Shown here one piece after another: positions 1-7,612 of a stretch of DNA of 24,378 bases. Source of the DNA: Geothermovivens sp964644845 (GTDB lineage Bacteria > Zhuqueibacterota > Zhuqueibacteria > Oleimicrobiales > Geothermoviventaceae); contig CAZXXS010000084.1 of NCBI GenBank assembly GCA_964644845.1, forward strand, positions 1-24,378, written 5' to 3'. Below the pieces are notes generated by a model that worked only from the letters and a program-made list of their open reading frames with translations, was not told the DNA's origin and did no database searches. The translations under genes and the position numbers were made by a program. Positions within the stretch are counted from its first letter, which is position 1. Each line of letters starts with the position of its first letter.

Positions 1-1183
1 GAACCAGTCCAACCCTCCGCAGAACCGCCAAGTGTCTCGAGACAACCGATTGGTCCAGACCGAGATTGGGCTGCAGCTCCCAGCCAAACCTGGGTTCAGA
101 CCTCAAGACCTCCAGGATCCGAATTCTGACGTCAGAGGCCAAAGCAGCGAACAGATCAGCCAGGGTTGTCCCTGCCCCCGGGGGGAAAAGTGGTGGCCCA
201 GGTCCTGAGCGCATCCATCTTGGCATGGTACCTCCTTATCATGTATTCATGCATCAGAATGCATCGACATCTTAAGCTTACAAAATTGTTTGATCAAATC
301 CAACACTTTTTCCATCGACTTTCTTTTCCAGGTCACATGGACGGGAGAACATGAGACCCTACGCAACCCCGCTCGACTCGCCGGAACCGCGCACGCTTTG
401 CAGCCGCTCGCATTTTGCGGTGCTCAAGGGCGCTGTGCGACCTCGCCGGAACCTTGGCGAGAGGCCGGGACGCCTTCCAACCCTTCCCGCGAATGGAGAA
501 GCACCAAAGGACCGGAGTAGCACCGACGGATCCGCGGGTGAGAGCCCGCGCCGGGGGCACACGCACTCTCGGTGCTAAGGGAAGGACGAGTCGCCGCAAG
601 TAAGTGGCAAACCTCCAGCACGCGCGCAGCAGACCTTGACAAAGCTTCCCTCTTGCGCTGCACTCTGCGGGACACTCTTTTCCTCGCCTACAAAAGACTG
701 CGCTTTCGAGAAGTAAAGGCACAGAGAGAGAGATCGCGGGGTTCGGCGATTCCGTCGACTTCCTGAGAATCGATTTTCTGAGAAAAAGATGGTTGAAGGC
801 AACTCCAACACGAAGGTGGCTCGCAGGGTGAACAAAGCCGATTCTTGCGACCCTGGTTTGGCGCAGCGTGAAAGTTACCGATTACGATGAAACCTACCAC
901 ACGGCGAAAAACCGTCCCCCAATCCCTCTCAGGACTCGCTCGAGTTCCGCGGAAACGTTTTTCCACTCTTTGTCGCGAAAACCAGCCCTGGCCGCGCGGA
1001 AGCGCGCATCGGTGAGAAACGCCGGCTCGGCCGGTGGACAACAACCGTTTCAGCGCAGTGGAATCGGGCGTTGTCGAGGATCCCGCCGTCGCGAGGCAGG
1101 TCAAAGCGTTTTCGCGGCGGTCACCCTGGCCAGCCGGGAACCGCCTCGAGAGGAAACGAAAACCGTTTGAGCGTCTGCCCAAA
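1..1183. other. Non-coding region ahead of the symporter gene
   Basis: No open frame here reads like a real protein: all are short, basic or arginine/serine-rich, and lack a ribosome-binding site or recognisable motif. I see no tRNA T-arm motif and no rRNA. The notable content is a strongly folded GC-rich element at about 505-640 (listed separately) and the symporter promoter just after this stretch. The rest may be an intergenic or decayed region. Confidence is for the absence of an obvious gene, which I judged only by eye. Confidence 0.6.
505..640 (+). ncRNA. Candidate structured RNA, weakly like a yybP-ykoY riboswitch
   Basis: Seen: an outer 9-bp perfect stem (518-526 with 569-577, core AGCACCGA/TCGGTGCT) encloses a perfect 6-bp hairpin (533-538 with 545-550, loop TGAGAG). 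Just 5' is AAAGG, three bases, then GGAGTAGC (514-521); at the 3' end is GCAGACCTT (629-637), so AAGG at 507-510 can pair with CCTT at 634-637. From memory, the manganese-sensing yybP-ykoY family has AAAGGGGAGTAGC at the 5' end and GCAAGACCTT at the 3' end, so both hallmarks are present but imperfect: a 3-base insertion and one missing A. No transporter gene follows closely; the symporter start is 640 bases away and has its own promoter. The fold is well supported, the family only weakly. Confidence 0.22.
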
Positions 1184-1235
1184 TTGACACGTAGAAATCG
1201 AGGGACTCCAATCAAACCAGGAATTGCAAAATTCC
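1184..1235 (+). promoter_or_regulatory. Promoter and small palindrome upstream of the symporter
   Basis: A perfect -35 box TTGACA (1184-1189) is followed after 17 bases by TCCAAT (1207-1212), four of six matches to the -10 consensus. Just downstream lies a perfect inverted repeat, GGAATT-GCAA-AATTCC (1220-1235), placed about where transcription would start, so it could be an operator or a 5' mRNA hairpin. The symporter ATG follows at 1281 with a strong Shine-Dalgarno (AAGGAGGAG, 1269-1276). Confidence 0.5.
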
Positions 1236-1280
1236 CAACAATGTGTCATATTTGTGCGAACCAACGCAAGGAGGAGAAAA

Positions 1281-2726
1281 ATGGCACAATCCGTCCAGCT
1301 ACTGATCGTCATGATCGGGTACCTGGTGCTGCTGGTTTTGTGGGGGCTGTATCAGGGCCGTAAAGTCAAGACGGACACGGACTACGCCATCGCAGGCCGA
1401 AATTTGCCCGGCTGGGCCGCGGCCCTTTCGGAGCGGGCCACCGGAGAGTCGTCGTGGGCACTGCTTGGTCTGCCCGGCTTCGCTTATGCCTCCGGCCTGG
1501 TCGGCGTGTGGACAGCCCTTGGCTGCGTGCTTGGCATCGTAACGGCTTGGGCAGGCATCGCCTGGCGGCTCCGTCGAGAAGCTGAACACTTCCAGGTCAA
1601 AACCTTCACCGAGTACATCGCCCGCAAGCATGCGGAGTCCGAGAGGTGGATCCGCACACTGGGTAGTCTCACAATCGTTTTTTTCTTTTTCTTCTACGTC
1701 GGCGCGCAGTTCTTGGGAGGAGGGAAAACGCTGTTCACCATGTTCCATCTGGACCCACACGTTGGCATGCTCGTCACGGCGGCAGTGATCATTCCTTACA
1801 CGGTGTACGGGGGCTTTCGCAGCGTTGTGTACACTGACGTGGTTCAGGCGCTGGTCATGATCACTACCCTGGTGATCGGTCCCATCGTTGGCTTTCTGGC
1901 GCTGAGCAGTCGCCCCGACGTTTTCGCTCACTCGGTCACGGAGGCTTTGCGGCTGGCTGGCCCCGGATACTCGTCGCTCACAGGTGCAACCAGCGGCTTC
2001 GCGCTTGGAGTAACCGTCCTAGGCGGTCTCTCCTGGTTTTTTGGCTACCTGGGCGGGCAACCCCAGCTCAGCATGCGCTTCATGGCCATCAGGGACGACC
2101 GCAACGCCCGAATGGGCCGCAACATCGGGATCTTGTGGACAGTCATCGCGTACATCGGGGCGCTTTCCATCGGCTGGATTGGTCTCGCCCTTTTCGGCCC
2201 CAAAGGGCTCGCAGACCCCGAGTACGTGATGCCCAAAGTCATGTTAGCACTCTTCCCGCCTGCGCTGGCCGGCATCTTAATCACCGGCGCCATCGCAGCC
2301 ATGATTTCCACTGCGGATTCCTTGCTCATCCTTTCCTCCACGGAATTAGCCGAGAATATCCTCAGATCCCCTTCGGGCCAGTCCGATAGCCGTCGCGACC
2401 TCATCCGTTCCCGTGCTGCCACAGCCACGCTGGCTGTCATCGCTCTGCTCCTCGCTTACCTTTCACCCTCGCGACTGATCTACACGATCGTAGGCTACGT
2501 CTGGGCAGGCATTGGGGGCACATTCTCGGTGATCATCCTGCTCACCCTTTTCTGGAGAAAATTCCACGGTCGAGCCGTGCTCGTCACCATCGTCACCGGC
2601 CTGCTCTTCACAGTCCTGTGGATCAGCTCAGGGCTGGAACAGGTCATCACAGCACGCATCATGACGTTTGTCGTCGCAGCTGCTGCCGCGGTAACGGCGA
2701 CATTTCTCTTGCCTGGGAAAGAGTAG
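1281..2726 (+). CDS. Sodium:solute symporter (SSS family, PutP-like)
   Basis: This 481-residue inner-membrane protein belongs to the sodium:solute symporter family (LeuT fold), whose members import proline, other organic solutes or acids with Na+. The sequence is built of about 12-13 hydrophobic helices. Two family regions are clear: GRNLPGWAAALSERATGESS near residue 39, matching the unwound first core helix of PutP, and STADSLLILSSTELAEN in the second half, matching the helix carrying the Ser/Thr Na+ ligands. The start is placed at 1281, not at an in-frame ATG 57 bases earlier, because AAGGAGGAG sits five bases before it and the protein then begins with a membrane helix. It is transcribed alone, converging on the cytochrome operon. 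The substrate cannot be read from sequence; PutP-like suggests proline or another small organic solute. Confidence 0.9.
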   Translation: MAQSVQLLIVMIGYLVLLVLWGLYQGRKVKTDTDYAIAGRNLPGWAAALSERATGESSWALLGLPGFAYASGLVGVWTALGCVLGIVTAWAGIAWRLRREAEHFQVKTFTEYIARKHAESERWIRTLGSLTIVFFFFFYVGAQFLGGGKTLFTMFHLDPHVGMLVTAAVIIPYTVYGGFRSVVYTDVVQALVMITTLVIGPIVGFLALSSRPDVFAHSVTEALRLAGPGYSSLTGATSGFALGVTVLGGLSWFFGYLGGQPQLSMRFMAIRDDRNARMGRNIGILWTVIAYIGALSIGWIGLALFGPKGLADPEYVMPKVMLALFPPALAGILITGAIAAMISTADSLLILSSTELAENILRSPSGQSDSRRDLIRSRAATATLAVIALLLAYLSPSRLIYTIVGYVWAGIGGTFSVIILLTLFWRKFHGRAVLVTIVTGLLFTVLWISSGLEQVITARIMTFVVAAAAAVTATFLLPGKE

Positions 2727-2922
2727 CGGGGAAGAGTGCCGCGCTCCTTCGCGAGGCAGCGACTTCCCAGGAGGTGGGCAACCCAGATATTTCCCGGAGA
2801 GAACGCACACACAGCGCGCTGTTCCCGACGCCATTCGGAACTCAAAGAGGCGGTACTGCGCTCGAATGCTCTTTGACGCGTCCCGAAATCAGACGACGGA
2901 TACCGCAGGTCCAAAGGAAAAC

Positions 2923-2951
2923 GCCGTCCCCGATCAGTCAGCCGGGACGGC
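2923..2951 (-). terminator. Intrinsic terminator of the cytochrome/barrel operon
   Basis: A perfect 8-bp stem, GCCGTCCC (2923-2930) with GGGACGGC (2944-2951), has a 13-base loop. Read on the minus strand the hairpin is followed by GTTTTCCTTT, a T-rich run. It lies 37 bases past the stop of the 14-haem cytochrome, so it fits as the end of that operon. On the plus strand the following sequence has no T-run, so I do not assign it to the symporter. Confidence 0.7.
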
Positions 2952-2987
2952 CTGACGAATCTGTCTGAACCAGGGTTTGAACCCCTC

Positions 2988-4175
2988 TCACTTCTTCCCG
3001 TGGCAGTAACTGCAAAATCCCTCGCCAGGGCTGCGCGTGTTCACGTGGCAGTTGTAGCACACGGCGCCGTCATCGTGGTGAAACACTGCGCCTTCACCTA
3101 AGCGATCCGCGAATCCCGAACCATGGGTACGGGGATCAGTTCCTTTGACTCCGTCGAAATCGCTGTGGCACATCAAGCAGGTGGGGTCAGAGCCTTCCAC
3201 GTCGTGGCAGGCCGCACAGCGCTCAATGTCCCTGCGAGCCAGTTCGGCATGCCGACCACCACCGGTGCCAACTCCTCCACGGATGGCCCCCCAATCGGCT
3301 CCCCCGTGCCAGGCAGGCCTGTGTGCAAACGCCCCTCCCGCCGTTTTTTCCAAGTGGCACCGGGTACAGGATGTTGAGGTCGCGTGGCAAACGTTGCACT
3401 GTTCCGCCTTTCCTTCCGCGTCGATGGCGTGCCAGTAGCGGTAGTTCAAATCGTGAACTTTGCTAACCACCAGAGGGCGTTTCCCGGTTTCTGCCAGTCG
3501 GTAACCCGAAAAATACCGGTACGGCAACAGATTCGCTGTCGCCAAATCCACGTTCTCGTGACAATCCTGGCATTCGTCGCTGATGTGGCAATGCGCGCAA
3601 TCCTTTTCATTACCTGAGCGGACCTGAATCATGTGCTCGTGCGACCAGTCCGCTGTGTGGCTGAGCGGCAGTACCTGTACCGTGCTGGTGTGACAAAGCT
3701 GGCATTCCTGGTTCACCACTGTGCCGTTGTGGCAAACGTTACATGACTCTTTCGGAGGCATCTTCGTCCCGTCCGCGTAGTCGATTTCCGCCATGCTCTT
3801 GTGGCAATTTTGGCAGGTGACGGTGCCCGTGGCCAAGTGCTCCTTGTGGCTGAACCGGAACGCGCGAACCGGGTTCTCGAAAGGCTCCAGTTTTTCGGTT
3901 GAGTAGTGACACTGCGTGCAATTGTTTTGATCCTGAACATCATGGCAGGTTCCGCACTGTTCCATCCCTGGAAGCAAGTTATCCCCGGATTCCGTGCTTT
4001 CCTTTGCCTTCGGGTGACACGTCCCGCACTCCGCCCCTGCTCCCTTGAGATGGAAACGATGCGAGAACTTGATCACATCCCTGCGCTGCTGCCCCGCCAA
4101 ACCGAGGCTAACCAGAAACCCCAACGTCACAACAGCCACTGCGGCTCGAAACGACGCGTTCGACCAGGTTCCCAT
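2988..4175 (-). CDS. Exported 14-haem c-type cytochrome
   Basis: The 395-residue protein starts with a Sec signal peptide (hydrophobic stretch at about residues 10-27) and then carries 14 CXXCH haem c attachment sites, spaced along the whole chain down to a last CSYCH four residues before the end. Several come in close pairs, as in haem-wire proteins. Such proteins conduct electrons through the periplasm. The GTG at 4190 is possible, but the ATG at 4175 is preferred because GGGAG lies eight bases before it and the signal peptide then begins properly. It is the last gene of the minus-strand unit, 115 bases after the beta-barrel gene, and is followed by a terminator. By position and content it could be the periplasmic partner of the barrel, like MtrA in porin-cytochrome conduits; the haem number is seen, the partnership is inferred. 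Confidence 0.9.
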   Translation of the reverse strand: MGTWSNASFRAAVAVVTLGFLVSLGLAGQQRRDVIKFSHRFHLKGAGAECGTCHPKAKESTESGDNLLPGMEQCGTCHDVQDQNNCTQCHYSTEKLEPFENPVRAFRFSHKEHLATGTVTCQNCHKSMAEIDYADGTKMPPKESCNVCHNGTVVNQECQLCHTSTVQVLPLSHTADWSHEHMIQVRSGNEKDCAHCHISDECQDCHENVDLATANLLPYRYFSGYRLAETGKRPLVVSKVHDLNYRYWHAIDAEGKAEQCNVCHATSTSCTRCHLEKTAGGAFAHRPAWHGGADWGAIRGGVGTGGGRHAELARRDIERCAACHDVEGSDPTCLMCHSDFDGVKGTDPRTHGSGFADRLGEGAVFHHDDGAVCYNCHVNTRSPGEGFCSYCHGKK

Positions 4176-4290
4176 CGCTGTTGCTCCCACTCAAAAACGC
4201 TGCTCCGCAAGCAGTTTCCGCGGCCCAAAGTCCCAGATGACCTCAACGCTTCTTCGGACACAAACGGTCGCCGTGTGCGCTCGCCCAAAT

Positions 4291-5598
4291 CTACCGTTTG
4301 CGAAGGACTGTGCTCAGTCGAACAACGAAACGCAGGTCCGAACTCACGTGCTGGTTCTGGAGTCCTTGCACTTCTGCGTCGAGCCGCAGGCCTCGTCGCA
4401 ACCAGCAGGTGACCCCGAAGTAGGCTGCCAGAGTGTGCTCCCAGTCGCCGTCCAGTCCGTAGTAACGGTAGATGCCGTAGTTGGAACCCAGGTTGAGCCA
4501 CAGTTTCTTGCTCAGGCGCCAACGGTAGTCTCCCACCAGTCCCCAGCGGTCGCCACCGTAACCGCTGTTCGTGCTAAGGCCGAGGTAGCCACCTTTGGCA
4601 CGTAAGCCAAACGTCACCCGGTTCGTTGAGATGCCCTCGAGTGCCACGTGTGCCACCCGCACAAACACGCCCGTAGAAGGCGTAAAAAAGTAGAGTACAC
4701 GCCCGGCAACTTCCCAATTGCTTTCCTGAGCGAAAACGCTAAAAATCGAGTTCGCGTTGACAAGTGGATTCCTGAAGATGTAGTCGATCCCAAGCCGAAG
4801 AGAGCCGAGGCTGGTTCGGCCATTCAGCTCCGCCCGCTGTACGCGCCTCATGAGCAAGTCGTAGTCCAGCCGGGTGCCAAGAGAAGTCTCTTCCCCAAAG
4901 CGTTGCCACACGTCCAAACCAACTCGCCGCTGTTCAAGGGAATTCACAGCTTTGAGCAAGGTGCAGTCGGTTACAAACTCCCTGGGCTCCAGCACCGCAA
5001 ACCGTTGCCGGTTCTTCTCGACGAAACTGAGAGCGATTCTGGTGTTCTGCCAGCCGATTGTCCGCAAGCGGCCACCCCACATGCCGTTTCCGCTGAACGC
5101 AGTGACACCAAAACCGTTGTCCAAGGGAATCCGCGGTCCTCCAAAGACGTCGATTTCGACCCGTCCAAAGGCTCTTCCGATCAGTCGCAGCCCATCAATG
5201 GTCCCGAACCCAACCCCTGCAAACACGCGCTGGCGGCCCAGCCGAATCTCGGCCGCCGGCAAATGGTACCTGAAATAGGCGCTGTAAAGCCAAAACCGCG
5301 GATCGCCCAGAATTTTGCTGTTCAGGTCTGACACCGCAGCCGTGTACATGTGGAATGAGAGTCGCGGCGTCACAATTCGGCCGACGTTCAGGTTCACGAC
5401 CTGGTAGACCCGGACGTGGGTTGCTGACCCGGCCGTGCCCGGAACGCTCTGCCACGTGTAGACTGCCGTGTTCAGTCGAGCACGGACGGACCGAGCCTGT
5501 ACGCCTCCCGTACCAATCCCCAGACCGAGTGTCGCAACCGCCAGCAGCAGCAATGCAGCTGCAAACCGCCGTCGTCCCGCGTGGACGATTCTGAACAT
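4291..5598 (-). CDS. Outer-membrane beta-barrel, probable electron-conduit porin
   Basis: The 435-residue protein has an N-terminal signal peptide (hydrophobic residues about 14-34, ending near VQARS). The rest is a run of alternating polar/aromatic strands separated by short turns and Gly/Asn/Asp-rich loops, the pattern of an outer-membrane barrel; roughly 18-22 strands would fit the length. No haem site is present. The start is supported by GAGAGG six bases before the ATG. It sits between a rhodanese gene and a 14-haem cytochrome gene, with an 11-haem lipoprotein further upstream. MtrB-type porins are usually near 700 residues, so this is shorter; the barrel ExtI of the Geobacter extHIJKL cluster, which also sits beside a rhodanese-like protein and cytochromes, is closer in size as I recall it. 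An ordinary porin is the main alternative. The last residues (TVLRKR) lack the usual terminal aromatic. Confidence 0.78.
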   Translation of the reverse strand: MFRIVHAGRRRFAAALLLLAVATLGLGIGTGGVQARSVRARLNTAVYTWQSVPGTAGSATHVRVYQVVNLNVGRIVTPRLSFHMYTAAVSDLNSKILGDPRFWLYSAYFRYHLPAAEIRLGRQRVFAGVGFGTIDGLRLIGRAFGRVEIDVFGGPRIPLDNGFGVTAFSGNGMWGGRLRTIGWQNTRIALSFVEKNRQRFAVLEPREFVTDCTLLKAVNSLEQRRVGLDVWQRFGEETSLGTRLDYDLLMRRVQRAELNGRTSLGSLRLGIDYIFRNPLVNANSIFSVFAQESNWEVAGRVLYFFTPSTGVFVRVAHVALEGISTNRVTFGLRAKGGYLGLSTNSGYGGDRWGLVGDYRWRLSKKLWLNLGSNYGIYRYYGLDGDWEHTLAAYFGVTCWLRRGLRLDAEVQGLQNQHVSSDLRFVVRLSTVLRKR

Positions 5599-5639
5599 TT
5601 TCAGCCTCTCAGTTGTTGAGACCGGCCAAAACGTCGTTG

Positions 5640-5679
5640 CACTCTTGGGCGAGGGACTTGCGTCACTCGCCCAAGAGTG
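5640..5679 (-). other. Perfect 14-bp hairpin between rhodanese and barrel genes
   Basis: CACTCTTGGGCGAG (5640-5653) and CTCGCCCAAGAGTG (5666-5679) are exact reverse complements around a 12-base loop. On the minus-strand transcript it falls between the rhodanese stop and the barrel start. No T-run follows, so it is not a clear terminator; an mRNA-processing or stability hairpin that sets different levels for the genes on either side is more likely. Confidence 0.6.
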
Positions 5680-5713
5680 TTGTACCTACCTCCACATCGA
5701 AACCCGACCTGGA

Positions 5714-6061
5714 TTACAGGTTGCTGCCCGTGTGCAAGGGGTAGTCGTGTGCGTCCGCTTCTTCGCTGAAGGCAGCCGCAGCCCGAACACTCTGATCCTT
5801 GGTCCGGGACATGATGCCAAACTTCAGGCTCGTGGCATGGTAACCAAGCATTGCCAGAGCCGTGGCCGCCAGTTCCCCCGTGTGCCCTGTGTAGCAGTAA
5901 GTCACGATGTGCTTGTCGGGGACCAGTTTCTTCAGGTTCTCTTCCTTTGCGATGCCGCGGAAGAAAATGTTGATGGCGCCAGGGATGTGGCCAACGGCGT
6001 AGTGTTCGCGTTTGCAAACGGTGTGTACGAAGCAGTTGTTGGTGGGGATGTCGTCATTCAC
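5714..6061 (-). CDS. Rhodanese-like protein with disrupted 5' end
   Basis: The open frame gives 115 residues of a single rhodanese domain: EHYAVGHIPGAIN near the N-terminus and the active-site loop CYTGHTG, with the catalytic cysteine encoded by TGC. Rhodaneses handle sulfane sulfur. The usual Asp-Val-Arg before this block is replaced (FVHTVCKREHY), so the Asp and Arg are missing. The GTG start at 6061 has no ribosome-binding site, and the N-terminal strand of the domain lies further upstream: in the same frame, after a TGA at 6098-6100, the bases up to about 6151 encode APDYRMSSA, which fits the family's start. No signal peptide is seen. The gene is therefore either a decaying copy, a recoded gene or a sequence error; its neighbours are cytochromes and the barrel. 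The domain call is firm, the start is not. Confidence 0.72.
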   Translation of the reverse strand: MNDDIPTNNCFVHTVCKREHYAVGHIPGAINIFFRGIAKEENLKKLVPDKHIVTYCYTGHTGELAATALAMLGYHATSLKFGIMSRTKDQSVRAAAAFSEEADAHDYPLHTGSNL

Positions 6062-6090
6062 GTTGCCGAGCAGCGTCGGGACCGTGACAC

Positions 6091-6108
6091 GCAGTGCTCA
6101 AGCACTGC
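6091..6108 (-). other. Perfect hairpin with an in-frame TGA in its loop
   Basis: On the minus strand GCAGTGC and GCACTGC pair perfectly (7 bp) around the 4-base loop TTGA. The TGA (6100-6098) is in the same frame as the rhodanese downstream and as the rhodanese-like residues upstream. Known bacterial SECIS hairpins for selenocysteine lie just downstream of the UGA rather than centred on it, so this is not a standard one. Confidence 0.55.
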
Positions 6109-6229
6109 TCATGCGGTAATCCGGAGCTTTGCCGATGGTCTCAGAGCGCATGACCTCCGGTTTCGTCACGTTCAACTTTCCGCAGCCGCACTGCCAGCAG
6201 TAACGTAGAGCTACTCGCCTGCAACCCGC
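6101..6229 (-). other. 43-codon in-frame segment between cytochrome and rhodanese
   Basis: Between the TGA that ends the 11-haem cytochrome and the TGA ahead of the rhodanese there are 43 codons without a stop, in the same frame as both genes. The translation includes CWQCGCGKLN and ends APDYRMSSA, the latter resembling the first strand of rhodanese proteins. An in-frame ATG at 6151 has GGAGG only two bases before it, too close for good initiation. This may be the original N-terminus of the rhodanese gene. Confidence 0.4.
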
Positions 6230-7570
6230 TCAGAATCCAACCAATCTGGTCCCGGACGGTTGCGTCACAACGACGGGCTGGTTCGCCTCAACTTCTTCGG
6301 CCACCATCACCCCCTCGTCAACCTTCTGCTGAATGTACTCTGGAGTCAAAAAGTAGTCTTTCTTGCCGTGGCAGGTGTCGCACCGCTTTCCGTAGCCCGT
6401 CTGCGGTGTCAGTCGTTGGATGTTGTGTGGACTGGCGTACACCCAAGTCGGGCACGAAGTGTACTGCGACAGGGTAACGCCCCACGCGTCGTAGCTGTCC
6501 GGAGCAATTGGAATGTGCCGCAGCACCACGTAGTCCCAGGGCCGCTTTGCGCTCTGCCGCGGGTTTCTACCAATCCGAAAATCAAGCTCGGATGGGAATC
6601 GCAGCCCCTTTTGTTCTCGGCCAACGTGACAGCTGTAGCAATTCGTGTAGGGTTGACTGTGGCAAACCTGGCACTGCACTTTGTCCGCCATGTACTGGTG
6701 GTACACCACGGTGTCCTGCGTCGTTACTTCCGGGTGACAGTCACGGCAGGAAGGCATTGAGGCCACGTCGTAGCGGTTGTTGTAGGTCTGACCGTCCCCG
6801 TGCAGCTCCTCCTTGGAATGGCAGGCAAGACACGTCATACCGCGCTGGTAGTGAGTATCAGCCTCGATGCCGGGATACTGGCCGCGGTACTCCGCTCCAG
6901 CTCCACTGCCGTGGCAAGCAATGCAGTTGTCCGTTTGTGAAGGTGTTCGATGTACCTCGTGGGTCCAGATGAGCCCACCGCCGACCGCACGTGGACGACT
7001 GACGTGACACTGTCCGCAGCTCGTGTGACACGAGCTGCACTGTTTGTCGAACATGGCCTGTGCATTCGCGTCCACGGCGGTCGCTCCGCTGCGCCTGAGA
7101 ATTGCGTAGAGGTAGCCACTTTGGGTGCCGTGTAGGCTGCGGGCGTGGCGCACGTCGATGTCCTCATGACACGGGCTACACACGTTTTTCGTACCGCTGC
7201 CATCAGACGGGTAGGCCACCATCCCGGTGTGGAGTTCATCTTTTGTACCCGCACCTTCTTTGCCGCCGTGGCAAGCGACGCACCCCTTCCGACCGTGCAA
7301 TCCCTTCAGAAACCCCCTCCCCACCGCGACCTTTTCCCACACTTCCAACGGCGAGACGGTGCCATCGCCTCCTCTCGCTGTCTTAACTGTCAGCACAGAA
7401 ACTTCAACAGATGCTGTGGCTTGCAGGAGAGCTTTACTCAAATGGCACCCCTCGCACGTTGCCATTTCATCGCCACTGGCTTCGGTCGGCGCGCGTTTCG
7501 CACAGCCGGCCACCAAAGCCAGCGAGAACGCGGTCAGAAAGTAAAGCAACGGCGGCCACACACGTCGCAT
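6230..7570 (-). CDS. Multihaem cytochrome c lipoprotein (11 CXXCH)
   Basis: The 446-residue product begins MRRVWPPLLYF and has a lipoprotein signal ending in LVAGC, with the lipidated cysteine at residue 23. Eleven CXXCH haem c sites follow, from CEGCH near residue 40 to CDTCHGKKDYF near the C-terminus. A stretch of about 75 residues before the last site has no haem motif. The ATG at 7570 is chosen over two in-frame upstream ATGs because GGAGG sits five bases before it and the lipoprotein signal then has normal length. It starts 42 bases after the ArsR-like gene and is followed by the rhodanese. In porin-cytochrome conduits a lipoprotein cytochrome faces outward or docks at the barrel; that role is inferred here. 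Substrate and redox partner cannot be read. Confidence 0.9.
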   Translation of the reverse strand: MRRVWPPLLYFLTAFSLALVAGCAKRAPTEASGDEMATCEGCHLSKALLQATASVEVSVLTVKTARGGDGTVSPLEVWEKVAVGRGFLKGLHGRKGCVACHGGKEGAGTKDELHTGMVAYPSDGSGTKNVCSPCHEDIDVRHARSLHGTQSGYLYAILRRSGATAVDANAQAMFDKQCSSCHTSCGQCHVSRPRAVGGGLIWTHEVHRTPSQTDNCIACHGSGAGAEYRGQYPGIEADTHYQRGMTCLACHSKEELHGDGQTYNNRYDVASMPSCRDCHPEVTTQDTVVYHQYMADKVQCQVCHSQPYTNCYSCHVGREQKGLRFPSELDFRIGRNPRQSAKRPWDYVVLRHIPIAPDSYDAWGVTLSQYTSCPTWVYASPHNIQRLTPQTGYGKRCDTCHGKKDYFLTPEYIQQKVDEGVMVAEEVEANQPVVVTQPSGTRLVGF

Positions 7571-7612
7571 CGATTCCTCCGTCATCCGCTGGAGCACGTT
7601 TGTACTTCAGTA

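Noticed and set aside
606..613. GGCAAACC, the hallmark of GEMM-I c-di-GMP riboswitches
   Set aside because: The flanking conserved parts (GGACGCAAAGCC, receptor stem) are absent; an 8-base match can occur by chance.
514..613. Possible T-box leader (GGTGAGAGCCC and AGTA)
   Set aside because: No T-box sequence able to bind a tRNA end and no aminoacyl-tRNA synthetase or amino-acid gene nearby downstream.
688..1215. 175-codon minus-strand open frame
   Set aside because: Composition looks random, rich in Arg and Ser, with no ribosome-binding site or recognisable domain.
2960..2990. GGTTCAAACCC on the minus strand, like a tRNA T-loop
   Set aside because: The five-base T-stem does not pair and no acceptor or anticodon arm can be built.
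6091..6108. Selenocysteine insertion at the rhodanese TGA
   Set aside because: The hairpin is centred on the TGA, not placed downstream as in known bacterial SECIS elements, and the catalytic cysteine is encoded normally by TGC; kept only as an open question.
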